Below, piece by piece: positions 7,301 to 14,146 of a stretch of 14,146 nucleotides of DNA (position 1 is its first letter; every line of letters begins with the position of its first letter). The DNA comes from JANYGM01 sp043764015 (lineage in GTDB: Bacteria; Bacteroidota; Bacteroidia; Cytophagales; Thermonemataceae). The notes under the pieces were generated by a model. The model was given only the letters and a program-made list of their open reading frames with translations. It did not search any database and was not told the DNA's origin. The position numbers were made by a program, and so were the translations under genes. The stretch is taken from NCBI GenBank assembly GCA_043764015.1, contig JAYUKY010000051.1:1-14146 (forward strand), read 5' to 3'.

Positions 7301-8512
7301 ATGAAATTGAACACACAAGAACTGAAAAATTTTGAGTTTGGTAATGCTACTGATGTGGGTTGCGTGAGAGATATAAATGAAGATTATTTGGGCTACTTTC
7401 AAGTGCCTAATGGGCATCTTTTTATTGTTTGTGATGGAATGGGCGGACATTTGGCAGGTGAAACTGCCTCACAACTCGCAGTAGAAACTTTTAAGGATTA
7501 TTTTTTCAAAAAACATTACGACAACCCTCAAAAAGCACTTTTTGATGCTACTATTGAGGCAAACCGTATTATTTTCCAAGCCTCTCAAAACATACCTCAA
7601 TGTGCTGGAATGGGAACAACACTTGTAGCTACACTTATAGAAAATAACGAGGTTTTTTATGTTCACGTAGGAGATAGTCGTTTGTACTACTTTGAAAATC
7701 AGACAAATACATTACATAGAATTACGAAAGACCATTCTTTTGTGCAACAATTAGTGGATAATAACGCCATCAAAGACCACGAAATGGAGTTTCACCCACG
7801 CAAAAATGAGATTTTGCAAGCCTTAGGCGTGAAATCTGTTGTTGAGCCTGATGTATGTAAACTGCCCATACTGCCCGTAAATGATGATATAATGCTCTTA
7901 TGTTCTGACGGACTAAATGGTATGATAAATGATGAAGCTATCAAAAACATCATTATTCAAAATGAAATTCATCTGATAGAACGTACCCAAAACCTCATAG
8001 AAAGTGCCAAACAAGCAGGTGGAACAGATAATATTACGGCACAACTTATTAAATTTTATGCGCAAAATAGAAAAAAAACAATTTTGCCAAGTGTAAATCT
8101 AACCGCACCTACACCTGTATTTGCACTTGATATGCCTATGCCTACATCTGCACCTATATCTGAAATACCTAATATTTCAGTAAAAAATCAGCAAAAATCC
8201 CAATTTAATGCTAAAAAAATAATCATTTCTGCGGTTGTTTTAGTCGTTTTTCTAGGTTTTTTTGTATTAAATTTCTTTCAAAATAAGGCGGAAACAGAGA
8301 AAAAACAAAAAGAAAAAATAGCCAAATTTATGGCTGATAGCCTTCAACGTAAAAATGATTCTTTGGTAAAAATTGTAAAAGAAAATTTAGAAAAAGATAC
8401 CAAAGATAGCCTTATTAAATTGGAAAAAGCACAACAAGATAAAAAAGATAGCCTAAAAAATGCTAAGAAAGATAAAATAGACAATAAAAAGCCCATCAAA
8501 GCTAAAAAGTAG
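7301..8512 (+). CDS. Membrane-anchored PP2C-type Ser/Thr protein phosphatase
   Basis: 403 residues. Residues about 12-252 are a PPM/PP2C catalytic domain, which removes phosphate from Ser/Thr using two metal ions: DVGCVRDINED (18-28), DGMGGH (45-50), GMGTT (103-107), VGDSR (123-127), DHS (144-146), CSDGL (201-205) and GGTDN (240-244). All metal-binding aspartates are present, so it should be active. It is close to bacterial PrpC/Stp phosphatases, which usually counter Hanks-type kinases; no kinase gene is in the window. After a Pro-rich linker (about 262-290) there is one membrane span, about 306-325. The remaining tail is Lys-rich and probably helical, with four DSL tripeptides (346, 353, 369, 383). 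With the catalytic domain inside, the tail would be periplasmic. The ATG has no SD and follows an A-rich leader. The gene is monocistronic and ends at a strong terminator. Confidence 0.93.
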   Translation: MKLNTQELKNFEFGNATDVGCVRDINEDYLGYFQVPNGHLFIVCDGMGGHLAGETASQLAVETFKDYFFKKHYDNPQKALFDATIEANRIIFQASQNIPQCAGMGTTLVATLIENNEVFYVHVGDSRLYYFENQTNTLHRITKDHSFVQQLVDNNAIKDHEMEFHPRKNEILQALGVKSVVEPDVCKLPILPVNDDIMLLCSDGLNGMINDEAIKNIIIQNEIHLIERTQNLIESAKQAGGTDNITAQLIKFYAQNRKKTILPSVNLTAPTPVFALDMPMPTSAPISEIPNISVKNQQKSQFNAKKIIISAVVLVVFLGFFVLNFFQNKAETEKKQKEKIAKFMADSLQRKNDSLVKIVKENLEKDTKDSLIKLEKAQQDKKDSLKNAKKDKIDNKKPIKAKK

Positions 8513-8523
8513 CTCTGCAACAT

Positions 8524-8562
8524 CAAAAAGTCCAAAAGAAATTATTTCTTTTGGACTTTTTG
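8524..8562. terminator. Bidirectional terminator between phosphatase and secreted-protein genes
   Basis: A perfect 18-bp stem (8524-8541 with 8545-8562) around a TTA loop, built on AAAAAGTCCAAAAGAAA. The A-run on the left and T-run on the right make it work as an intrinsic terminator on either strand. It sits between the convergent stops at 8512 and 8582. Confidence 0.92.
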
Positions 8563-8581
8563 TAATCAAATTAGTATATTT

Positions 8582-11500
8582 CTATTGAATAATAATTTTT
8601 TTCACAAAAACATTGTTTTCAGAAACGGCTTTCATCACGTACACGCCTTGTGCGAGATTTGTTTGCATTGCTAAGGTAGCTTTATACTTACCAGAAGTAT
8701 CTGTTTTGATGTTTTGAGAGAAAATTACTTTTCCTTCCATATTGCTGATACTCAATAAATAATTTTCTTCTTTTTCTCCCAAAAGCAACATTCCAATATT
8801 GTCCTGTGTCGTTGGATTAGGGAAAATATCCAAAGTAGCCGTATTTTTCTCGCCAAAATTAACACTTACAGACTTGCTATAAGAAATTTTGCCATCATTA
8901 TCCGTTTGTTTTAATCTATAATAAGACGTTCCAGAAAGCGGTTTTTTATCTACCAAATTATAGGTTTTATTTCCTATTGTTTTCTTTGCCAAAACCATTC
9001 CTATACTCTCAAAACGAATATTATCACTAGAACGCTCCACATTAAAGAAATTATTATCCTTTTCTGTGATAGTTTCCCAATTTATATCTACTACAGCACC
9101 CGTAGGTGCGTTATTTTTTCTTGCTGAAAAATACAGAAGTTCAATAGGAAGCGGCGTAAATATAGGCACAATCACGTGTGGCGAGAATTTGCGTACATTC
9201 GTAGCAATTGTGGTTGATGTACCAGTTGTAACGCCTACTTTACTACTTGCATACGGAGTTTCCCAAACCCCAGCAACAGGGTCAAAATGTTGTATAGCCA
9301 GTATTCCTGTGTTTGATGGAGTTGGCGTTGTGTTTTCCAAACCTCTGTAAGTGAGTTCAATATCAGCCGCATCAGCCAAAGGAAGCGGATTGATGCTCGT
9401 ATTGATGTCCCACCATCTATCCACCACGTTTTCACCATTCAAAAAGCCATAAATATTAAGCAAGTTTGCACCTGTCGCAATAGGCAAATTAGTACTTGGC
9501 GTGCCACGAGTGGACACACAAACGCTATAATTCGTAGCAGTTTTCTTATTGAAAAAAACAGGAATATAGCCAGTTGCAGAATTATCCACGCCAAAAGGGA
9601 ATTCAAAATTAGCTGTTTTTGCGCCTGCATTCCAACAAACAATGTTATTGTTTGTACTAGAATTTGTTTCACTCAAAATAAAACCTGTACCTCTTGTAAT
9701 ACCTGCTATTAAAGGATTTGAATTATTGATAGTCAAAGTATTACCACCTAAACTTAATTGTGCATTATTTAGGCTTAAAGTATTATTGACAGTCACAGGC
9801 GCACCCAAAGTAACATTAGTAGTTTGATTTAAGTTGAAGAAAGTTGTTGGATTTGTACCTCCAATATTAGCAGGAGTTCCTACAAAATTAACGATACTAT
9901 TATTAGGCGTAAAAGTGCCATTATTCGTCCAATTACCATAAATATTCAACGGATATGGTACTCCTGAGGAACTCGCAATAGTAAGCGTTCCATTAATAGT
10001 AATATTATTTGCTTCCGCAGTCTGCCCAAGTGCAGTAGTAGGGTCAATAACAGGCATATTTGGTACAAGTCCTACTGGAAAATTAGCAGGTATAGTCACA
10101 CTTGTAGTAGCATCAGGCAATCCAGGACACCAGTTAGCAGGATCAAACCAGTTATTATTTATTGCCCCAGTCCACGTTGTTGTTAGACCTACTGATGGGG
10201 TAAAACCAATATTCAAAGCCCCAGACGACCCAATAATACCTTCATACCACCTAAACTCAACGACATCCGTAGGTCTAAGCAAGCCTGTCCAAGCATTTGG
10301 ATGACTATCACAACAACCTACGTGGTCACTTACTTGATTACTATTGATAAAAAGTTGATAAGTATCATCGTGGTTGGGTATATCTATTTGATAATTTCCA
10401 CAAGCAAATCCTGTTCTTATATATCTAATTGTATGATTATCAACAGGTACTTCACAACCTACATACGTAGATATAGGCACACCAGCAGGCGGAAAAGGGC
10501 TAGAAAGCACACCCCAACGGTTAAGAGAACTAAAAGCAGTAGCAGCTTCCGTATAATGTCCCTTATAAACTGACCCAAATAAATTATTACCATTTCCCGC
10601 ATAACAAAACACATTCCAAACACCATCTCCTGGTGTTCCTGCTGCTATTGTAGGTCCTAAAACTGTAACTGTAACGGTTTGAGAAATAGTATTGCAGTTA
10701 TTACTTCCTGCTACGCTATACGTGTATGTGCCTGCAAGTGTAGGCGTTGAATTAATAGTGAAACCAGTCATTGCAGAAAGCCCTGCAGCTGTAGCATTTG
10801 GTGATGTAACTGTCCAAGCGTAAGTATTTGCGCCTGACGCATCTAGTTTGAGGGTTTCACCTAAACAAATACTTGCTTTATCAGCCATAACTGCTGTAGC
10901 AGGATTTGGGTCAATATTAAAGTTAATAACTTTAGTAAAAGTACACCCCCCTGCTGTAGCCGTACAAGTTACAGAACCTGTACCTGTAGAACCTGGAGGC
11001 GCATATACATCAATGCTTGTACCTGTTGTTGCACTTAAAGCAAGCGTTCCTGTTGTAACAGCCCAAGTATAAACAACACCAGCAACTGTATTAGCAGTAA
11101 GTGTTGATGCTGAACTTGTTGTAGTAAGTCCTTCACACATTGTTACACCAGCAGGAATAGCACTAAAAAGGGCGGTTTGAGCATTAACTGTATTGAAAGT
11201 AATACCACCATAAGATTGCCCTCCACCTTCAGTCCAGCGTAGTTCTACTGTAGAGTTTGCACCCAAAAAGCCTGTCCAAACATTAGGACGCACCACACAG
11301 CAATTAGGATCAAAAAAAACCCTCAGACCATCAACAAGAACAATTACCGCATCATCGTGAATGACATCTAAGCTATAATATCCACAAGGAAATCCTTGTC
11401 TTCTATATACAACAGAGTGATTCTCAACCCCAACAGGACAACCTACGTAATTACTAACTGATGAAGGTGTGCCATTTACACCATTTATCCAAACGGTAGA

Positions 11501-13843
11501 AGAGTTGAAATTAAGCGTATTATGTGTATAAAACCCTTGATAGGTAGATATAGGAGGGTTTATGTCTGTAGTAGAATTGGTATTATATCCAGCACCAGAA
11601 TAAACATAAGCATTCCAAACATTTGCACCAAATGTGCTAGGAATTGGCGGAACAGTAATTGTAACTGTTGCGGTGTTTGAAAAAAGACAATCATTGAAAC
11701 CTGTAACAGTATAAATAGTAGTATTAGTAGGATTTGCCATAACGACTGCCCCATTAGTGACACTAAGCCCAGTCGCAGGTGACCACGTGTAGGTAGTTGC
11801 ACCATTTGCGGTAAGCGTTACAGGAGTTCCACCACAAATACCAGTTATGGGTGCCGTTATTGTAACAATAGGATTTGTAGCCGTAAAATTCACACGAATA
11901 GAGGCAGGATAAATGCAACCATTCAACGTAGCGGTAACTATATAATCTTGGAAAGTTCCATTTAGACCATTAACAGTAGCTACATTAGCAGAAGAAGACA
12001 CCAAGCCAGGTGCTGCAGTCCACGCATAAGTAGCACCCGCAAAAAAATTAGCTGTTACTGTTTGGTTGATAGTAGGGCAAACATTCACCGCAACTGTATT
12101 GAAAAGTACAGTAGGCAAAAGCACAAAATTAAGTGCGCCTTGTGAGCCACCAATGCCTTCTTGCCAGCGGTACTCTATAGTAGAAGTTGGATCTAGGTAG
12201 CCAGTCCAAATATTTGGACGAGGAGCGCAACAACCACCATTAAAAAACACTTGTATACCATTCACAAAAACTGTTACTGCGTCGTCGTGATTAGGAATAT
12301 CTAACCTGTAACGCCCACAAGTGAAACCTTGTCTTTTATAGATAACAGAATGATTTTCAAGACCTACATCACACCCAATATAACCAGAAGCAGAAGAGGG
12401 AGAGCCTCCTCCTCCACCCACCCAACGTGGTGCAGAGTCAAAATTAAGGCTTGGCTCAATATAATAACCTGCATAAGTATTAAAGTTAGAGCCATTATAA
12501 GCATAAGCAATCCACTGATTTGTTCCAAAGACAGCAGGATTTCCACCAGCATTACCTACTCCAACTGTAACAGTTGCAGTAGAAGTAACACCACAGCCAT
12601 TATCTCCAGTAACTGTGTATGTTTGTGTTGTTGCAGGATTTGCAATAACTGTATTTCCAGTAGGGGCACTTAGTCCAGTAGCAGGTGTCCAACTATAAGT
12701 GTATGCGCCACTAGCTGTAAGCGGAATACCCAAAACGACATTTCCACAACTTGCTACTGTACTTGGGATTACTGTCGTTACAGATGTACCAGTAACAATT
12801 ACATCTACATTCATTGATTTTGAGCAAGTCGCAGGGTTTGTTGGGTCTGTTACGGTTACAACATAAGTAGTATTTATTGTTGGATTTACGGTTACGGTTG
12901 AAACGGGAGAAATAGGATTTCCTGCTTCTGTCCACGCATACGCAAGCCCTGCTTGGCTAGATGTAGCCATTAAAGTAACGGCTGCGACACTACATTTATA
13001 AACAATAGGAGAAGTCAAGATAGCATCAACGGGTATAAAACGTAAAGCAACATTACCTCCAGCTGTAAACTCTCTCAAACGCACTTCAACTGTAGAATTT
13101 GCACCTAAAAATACTCGTGCCACATTAGAAATATTAGTTGATGGCGTGTTATTGGTGTAAACTGACGTTCCGTTAATGATAATTTCTATTTGGTCATCAA
13201 GGCTAGGAATATCTATTTGATAAAAATTACAAGGAAACCCACGTCTTTTAAACCAAACTGAATGATTATCAACAGGAACGGGACAACCAGAATAACCTAC
13301 CACACTTGAAGGAGAAGCATTGGCATTATAAAAAGTTTGTGTATTAAAATCTACAGGTGCAATAATAAATGAGCCTGCATAATTGGTAAAATTATTATCA
13401 GAAAACGCATACGCATTCCATTGATTTGTACCAAAACCCGCAGGATTACCTGCTGGAAGTTGTACTGTAATGAGATTACTGACATTTCCACTTGTAACAA
13501 TAGGATTATTAGAAACAGCTCTAAATACGTATGAACCACTTGTAGGTGCAGTAAGAGGTATTGTACACGAAACAGTATTGCTTGTAGTAGTAATGATACT
13601 TCCTACAAATGGAAATGGGGAAGGGAAATTACCAGATGGGTCAGACATTTCTATAAAAAATGTGTTGCTTGGAGTTGTATTAAAAGTGCCTGTTGCAGTA
13701 TAAGGCACACTAAAACTAGCTCCCCGACAAAACGGAGAGCCAGTAATAGTTCCCATTGTGATAGTTTGGGCGTGTATTTTCGTGTAGAAAAGTGATAAAA
13801 ACACTATAAAAAGTGTCGTTATATAAGTAAATTTCGTTTTCAT
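8582..13843 (-). CDS. Large secreted modular protein with T9SS sorting domain (putative adhesin)
   Basis: 1753 residues. A signal peptide (1-25, hydrophobic core ITTLFIVFLSLFY, cleavage probably after KIHA) is followed by an Ig-like region (about 30-130). Four homologous modules of about 140 residues (138-272, 439-577, 738-886, 1072-1217) are joined by pairs of PKD/Ig-like domains, recognised by Y-x-W and a TYTVT strand with a paired Cys. Then come a WTG...NW domain with Asn/Thr-rich, probable beta-solenoid sequence (about 1222-1380), an FN3-like region beginning PLPIELLYFSA (1565) with NFFNVERSSDN, and a type A T9SS sorting domain (about 1671-1753) from DIFPNPT to the end. The protein should cross the inner membrane by Sec and the outer membrane by T9SS and be attached to the surface or released. 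The modules carry an Asp-Asp followed by a strand and NG, reminiscent of PA14-type lectin domains, so adhesion or glycan binding is the best guess, but this is inference. The start is fixed by the signal peptide; there is no SD. No catalytic motif is seen. Confidence 0.92.
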   Translation of the reverse strand: MKTKFTYITTLFIVFLSLFYTKIHAQTITMGTITGSPFCRGASFSVPYTATGTFNTTPSNTFFIEMSDPSGNFPSPFPFVGSIITTTSNTVSCTIPLTAPTSGSYVFRAVSNNPIVTSGNVSNLITVQLPAGNPAGFGTNQWNAYAFSDNNFTNYAGSFIIAPVDFNTQTFYNANASPSSVVGYSGCPVPVDNHSVWFKRRGFPCNFYQIDIPSLDDQIEIIINGTSVYTNNTPSTNISNVARVFLGANSTVEVRLREFTAGGNVALRFIPVDAILTSPIVYKCSVAAVTLMATSSQAGLAYAWTEAGNPISPVSTVTVNPTINTTYVVTVTDPTNPATCSKSMNVDVIVTGTSVTTVIPSTVASCGNVVLGIPLTASGAYTYSWTPATGLSAPTGNTVIANPATTQTYTVTGDNGCGVTSTATVTVGVGNAGGNPAVFGTNQWIAYAYNGSNFNTYAGYYIEPSLNFDSAPRWVGGGGGSPSSASGYIGCDVGLENHSVIYKRQGFTCGRYRLDIPNHDDAVTVFVNGIQVFFNGGCCAPRPNIWTGYLDPTSTIEYRWQEGIGGSQGALNFVLLPTVLFNTVAVNVCPTINQTVTANFFAGATYAWTAAPGLVSSSANVATVNGLNGTFQDYIVTATLNGCIYPASIRVNFTATNPIVTITAPITGICGGTPVTLTANGATTYTWSPATGLSVTNGAVVMANPTNTTIYTVTGFNDCLFSNTATVTITVPPIPSTFGANVWNAYVYSGAGYNTNSTTDINPPISTYQGFYTHNTLNFNSSTVWINGVNGTPSSVSNYVGCPVGVENHSVVYRRQGFPCGYYSLDVIHDDAVIVLVDGLRVFFDPNCCVVRPNVWTGFLGANSTVELRWTEGGGQSYGGITFNTVNAQTALFSAIPAGVTMCEGLTTTSSASTLTANTVAGVVYTWAVTTGTLALSATTGTSIDVYAPPGSTGTGSVTCTATAGGCTFTKVINFNIDPNPATAVMADKASICLGETLKLDASGANTYAWTVTSPNATAAGLSAMTGFTINSTPTLAGTYTYSVAGSNNCNTISQTVTVTVLGPTIAAGTPGDGVWNVFCYAGNGNNLFGSVYKGHYTEAATAFSSLNRWGVLSSPFPPAGVPISTYVGCEVPVDNHTIRYIRTGFACGNYQIDIPNHDDTYQLFINSNQVSDHVGCCDSHPNAWTGLLRPTDVVEFRWYEGIIGSSGALNIGFTPSVGLTTTWTGAINNNWFDPANWCPGLPDATTSVTIPANFPVGLVPNMPVIDPTTALGQTAEANNITINGTLTIASSSGVPYPLNIYGNWTNNGTFTPNNSIVNFVGTPANIGGTNPTTFFNLNQTTNVTLGAPVTVNNTLSLNNAQLSLGGNTLTINNSNPLIAGITRGTGFILSETNSSTNNNIVCWNAGAKTANFEFPFGVDNSATGYIPVFFNKKTATNYSVCVSTRGTPSTNLPIATGANLLNIYGFLNGENVVDRWWDINTSINPLPLADAADIELTYRGLENTTPTPSNTGILAIQHFDPVAGVWETPYASSKVGVTTGTSTTIATNVRKFSPHVIVPIFTPLPIELLYFSARKNNAPTGAVVDINWETITEKDNNFFNVERSSDNIRFESIGMVLAKKTIGNKTYNLVDKKPLSGTSYYRLKQTDNDGKISYSKSVSVNFGEKNTATLDIFPNPTTQDNIGMLLLGEKEENYLLSISNMEGKVIFSQNIKTDTSGKYKATLAMQTNLAQGVYVMKAVSENNVFVKKIIIQ
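8585..8833 (-). other. T9SS type A C-terminal sorting domain
   Basis: Encodes about the last 83 residues. It begins LDIFPNPT, continues with LLSISNMEGKVIF and GVYVMKAVSENNVFVKKIIIQ, the standard Bacteroidota pattern (PNP, then N-x-x-G-K-V, then G-x-Y-x-x, then a KK-I/L-V end). This domain directs passage through the outer membrane by the type IX system and is usually cut off afterwards. Confidence 0.93.
10193..10630 (-). repeat. Secreted-protein module 4
   Basis: Encodes residues about 1072-1217. It is the most C-terminal copy and directly precedes the WTG...NW domain, without an intervening Ig-like pair. It retains Cys1130 and Cys1148, HDD with Asp1159-Asp1160, Cys1177-Cys1178, PNAWTGLL and EFRWYEGI; NS replaces the NG of the loop after the Asp pair. 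Confidence 0.8.
11186..11632 (-). repeat. Secreted-protein module 3
   Basis: Encodes residues about 738-886, the longest copy. It has an extra Asn/Thr/Pro-rich stretch (about 754-766) after NVWNAYVY. It retains Cys802 and Cys820, HDDA at 829-832 (Asp830-Asp831), VDG in place of VNG, Cys848-Cys849, PNVWTGFL and ELRWTEGGG. Confidence 0.8.
12113..12529 (-). repeat. Secreted-protein module 2
   Basis: Encodes residues about 439-577. It shows the full pattern: NQWIAYAY, Cys491 and Cys509 flanking NHSVIYKRQGF, HDDAV with Asp520-Asp521, FVNG, Cys538-Cys539, PNIWTGYL and EYRWQEGIGG. A Gly-rich insert (about 476-480) precedes the SPSSASGY turn. Confidence 0.8.
13028..13432 (-). repeat. Secreted-protein module 1 (degenerate copy)
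   Basis: Encodes residues about 138-272. It keeps the shared opening NQWNAYAF, the GCPVPVDNHSVWFKRRGF block with Cys187 and Cys205, and Asp216-Asp217 (SLDDQ instead of HDDA). It lacks the vicinal Cys-Cys and the following P-N-x-WTG that the other three copies have, so it may bind differently or only be structural. Confidence 0.75.
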
Positions 13844-14043
13844 TGTGTATTTTTGAGTAAATGATATAATTTCAGTTGTATTTGTAGTATATTCGTTAAT
13901 ATGATAATATTAATAAAAGTAACCAAAAAATTTGTAATAATAGAATTTCTTGATTTTGTACTACTTTTTATTATTTTAGTGCAATAAAATGAGTTTTAAG
14001 ATTACATATATACTGCAAACGGGAAGGATTTCGGAAAACGAAT
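13844..14043. other. AT-rich leader upstream of the secreted-protein gene; no gene seen
   Basis: About 200 bases of strongly AT-rich DNA. It should hold the promoter of the leftward secreted-protein gene, but I find no exact TAnnTTTG on the minus strand. Loose -7-like hits point right (TGATTTTG near 13953 and GTATTTG near 13880) and could serve a gene beyond the window. No RNA gene or coding frame is recognisable. Confidence 0.4.
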
Positions 14044-14130
14044 TTTGTATTAGTTCCAGCGGAACGGCATATTTATAGAAATATCATTGTATTTGTATTA
14101 AAGCTCCAGCGGAGCGAAATATTTATAAAA
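14044..14130. repeat. Pair of REP-like hairpin units 50 bp apart
   Basis: Unit 1 has the hairpin GTTCC-AGC-GGAAC (14053-14065); unit 2 has GCTCC-AGC-GGAGC (14103-14115), exactly 50 bases on. Both are preceded by TTTGTATTA and followed by ATATTTATA (14069-14077 and 14119-14127). The stems differ by one base pair changed on both sides (T-A to C-G), so pairing is conserved although the sequence is not. This marks them as copies of one short palindromic repeat family, similar to REP elements. They are intergenic and non-coding. Confidence 0.75.
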
Positions 14131-14145
14131 CTAGCCCTTGCTAGT
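14130..14145. repeat. Short palindrome at the window end
   Basis: ACTAGC (14130-14135) and GCTAGT (14140-14145) pair perfectly around a CCTT loop. It directly follows unit 2 of the REP-like pair and may be part of that element, which could continue beyond the window. Confidence 0.5.
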
Positions 14146-14146
14146 G

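Noticed and set aside
12329..12673. Plus-strand reading frame inside the secreted-protein gene (and similar ones at 10301-10573 and 9066-9350)
   Set aside because: They lie wholly antisense to a gene with a signal peptide, conserved modules and a sorting domain, and their Ser/Thr/Ile-rich sequences are what the opposite strand of such repeats would give.

Overview
The window reads as AT-rich chromosomal DNA of a Bacteroidota species, probably a gliding-type Cytophagales or Flexibacter-like bacterium. Three things point there. The largest protein ends in a type IX secretion (T9SS) C-terminal sorting domain. Most start codons lack a Shine-Dalgarno sequence and sit behind A/T-rich leaders. Several TAnnTTTG-like -7 elements, the Bacteroidota promoter signature, occur upstream of genes. 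The exact genus cannot be told from the sequence alone.

Layout. (1) Position 1-10: probable first codons of a leftward gene that leaves the window, with its own SD and promoter. (2) 153-5240: two rightward genes, a Schlafen/AlbA_2-type ATPase and a 1069-residue DExH helicase with a C-terminal PD-(D/E)xK-like nuclease motif. They are separated by 195 bp of very A-rich degenerate repeats. No methyltransferase is visible, so this looks like a two-gene nucleic-acid-processing or defence module rather than a complete type III restriction system. (3) 5335-6735: leftward dihydrolipoamide dehydrogenase (lpdA), a housekeeping gene. It converges on the helicase across a bidirectional terminator. (4) 6736-7300: a 565-bp gene-free stretch holding a 243-bp imperfect palindrome with near-identical 20-bp ends (MITE-like) and a separate 11-bp-arm palindrome. 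(5) 7301-8512: a PP2C-type Ser/Thr phosphatase with one membrane span and a Lys-rich tail with repeated DSL. It converges, across a second bidirectional terminator, on (6) 8582-13843: a 1753-residue secreted modular protein with four homologous ~140-residue modules, PKD/Ig-like spacers and a T9SS signal. (7) 13844-14146: a gene-free end containing two REP-like hairpins at a 50-bp offset whose stems differ by a compensated base pair, plus a third short palindrome.

How the parts relate. Only the ATPase/helicase pair is likely to act together. The lpdA, phosphatase and adhesin-like genes are separate transcription units, as shown by alternating strands and the two strong terminators. The most interesting items are the ATPase/helicase-nuclease pair with its repeat spacer, the large palindrome at 6897-7139, and the four-module secreted protein with conserved Asp-Asp and Cys-Cys motifs.
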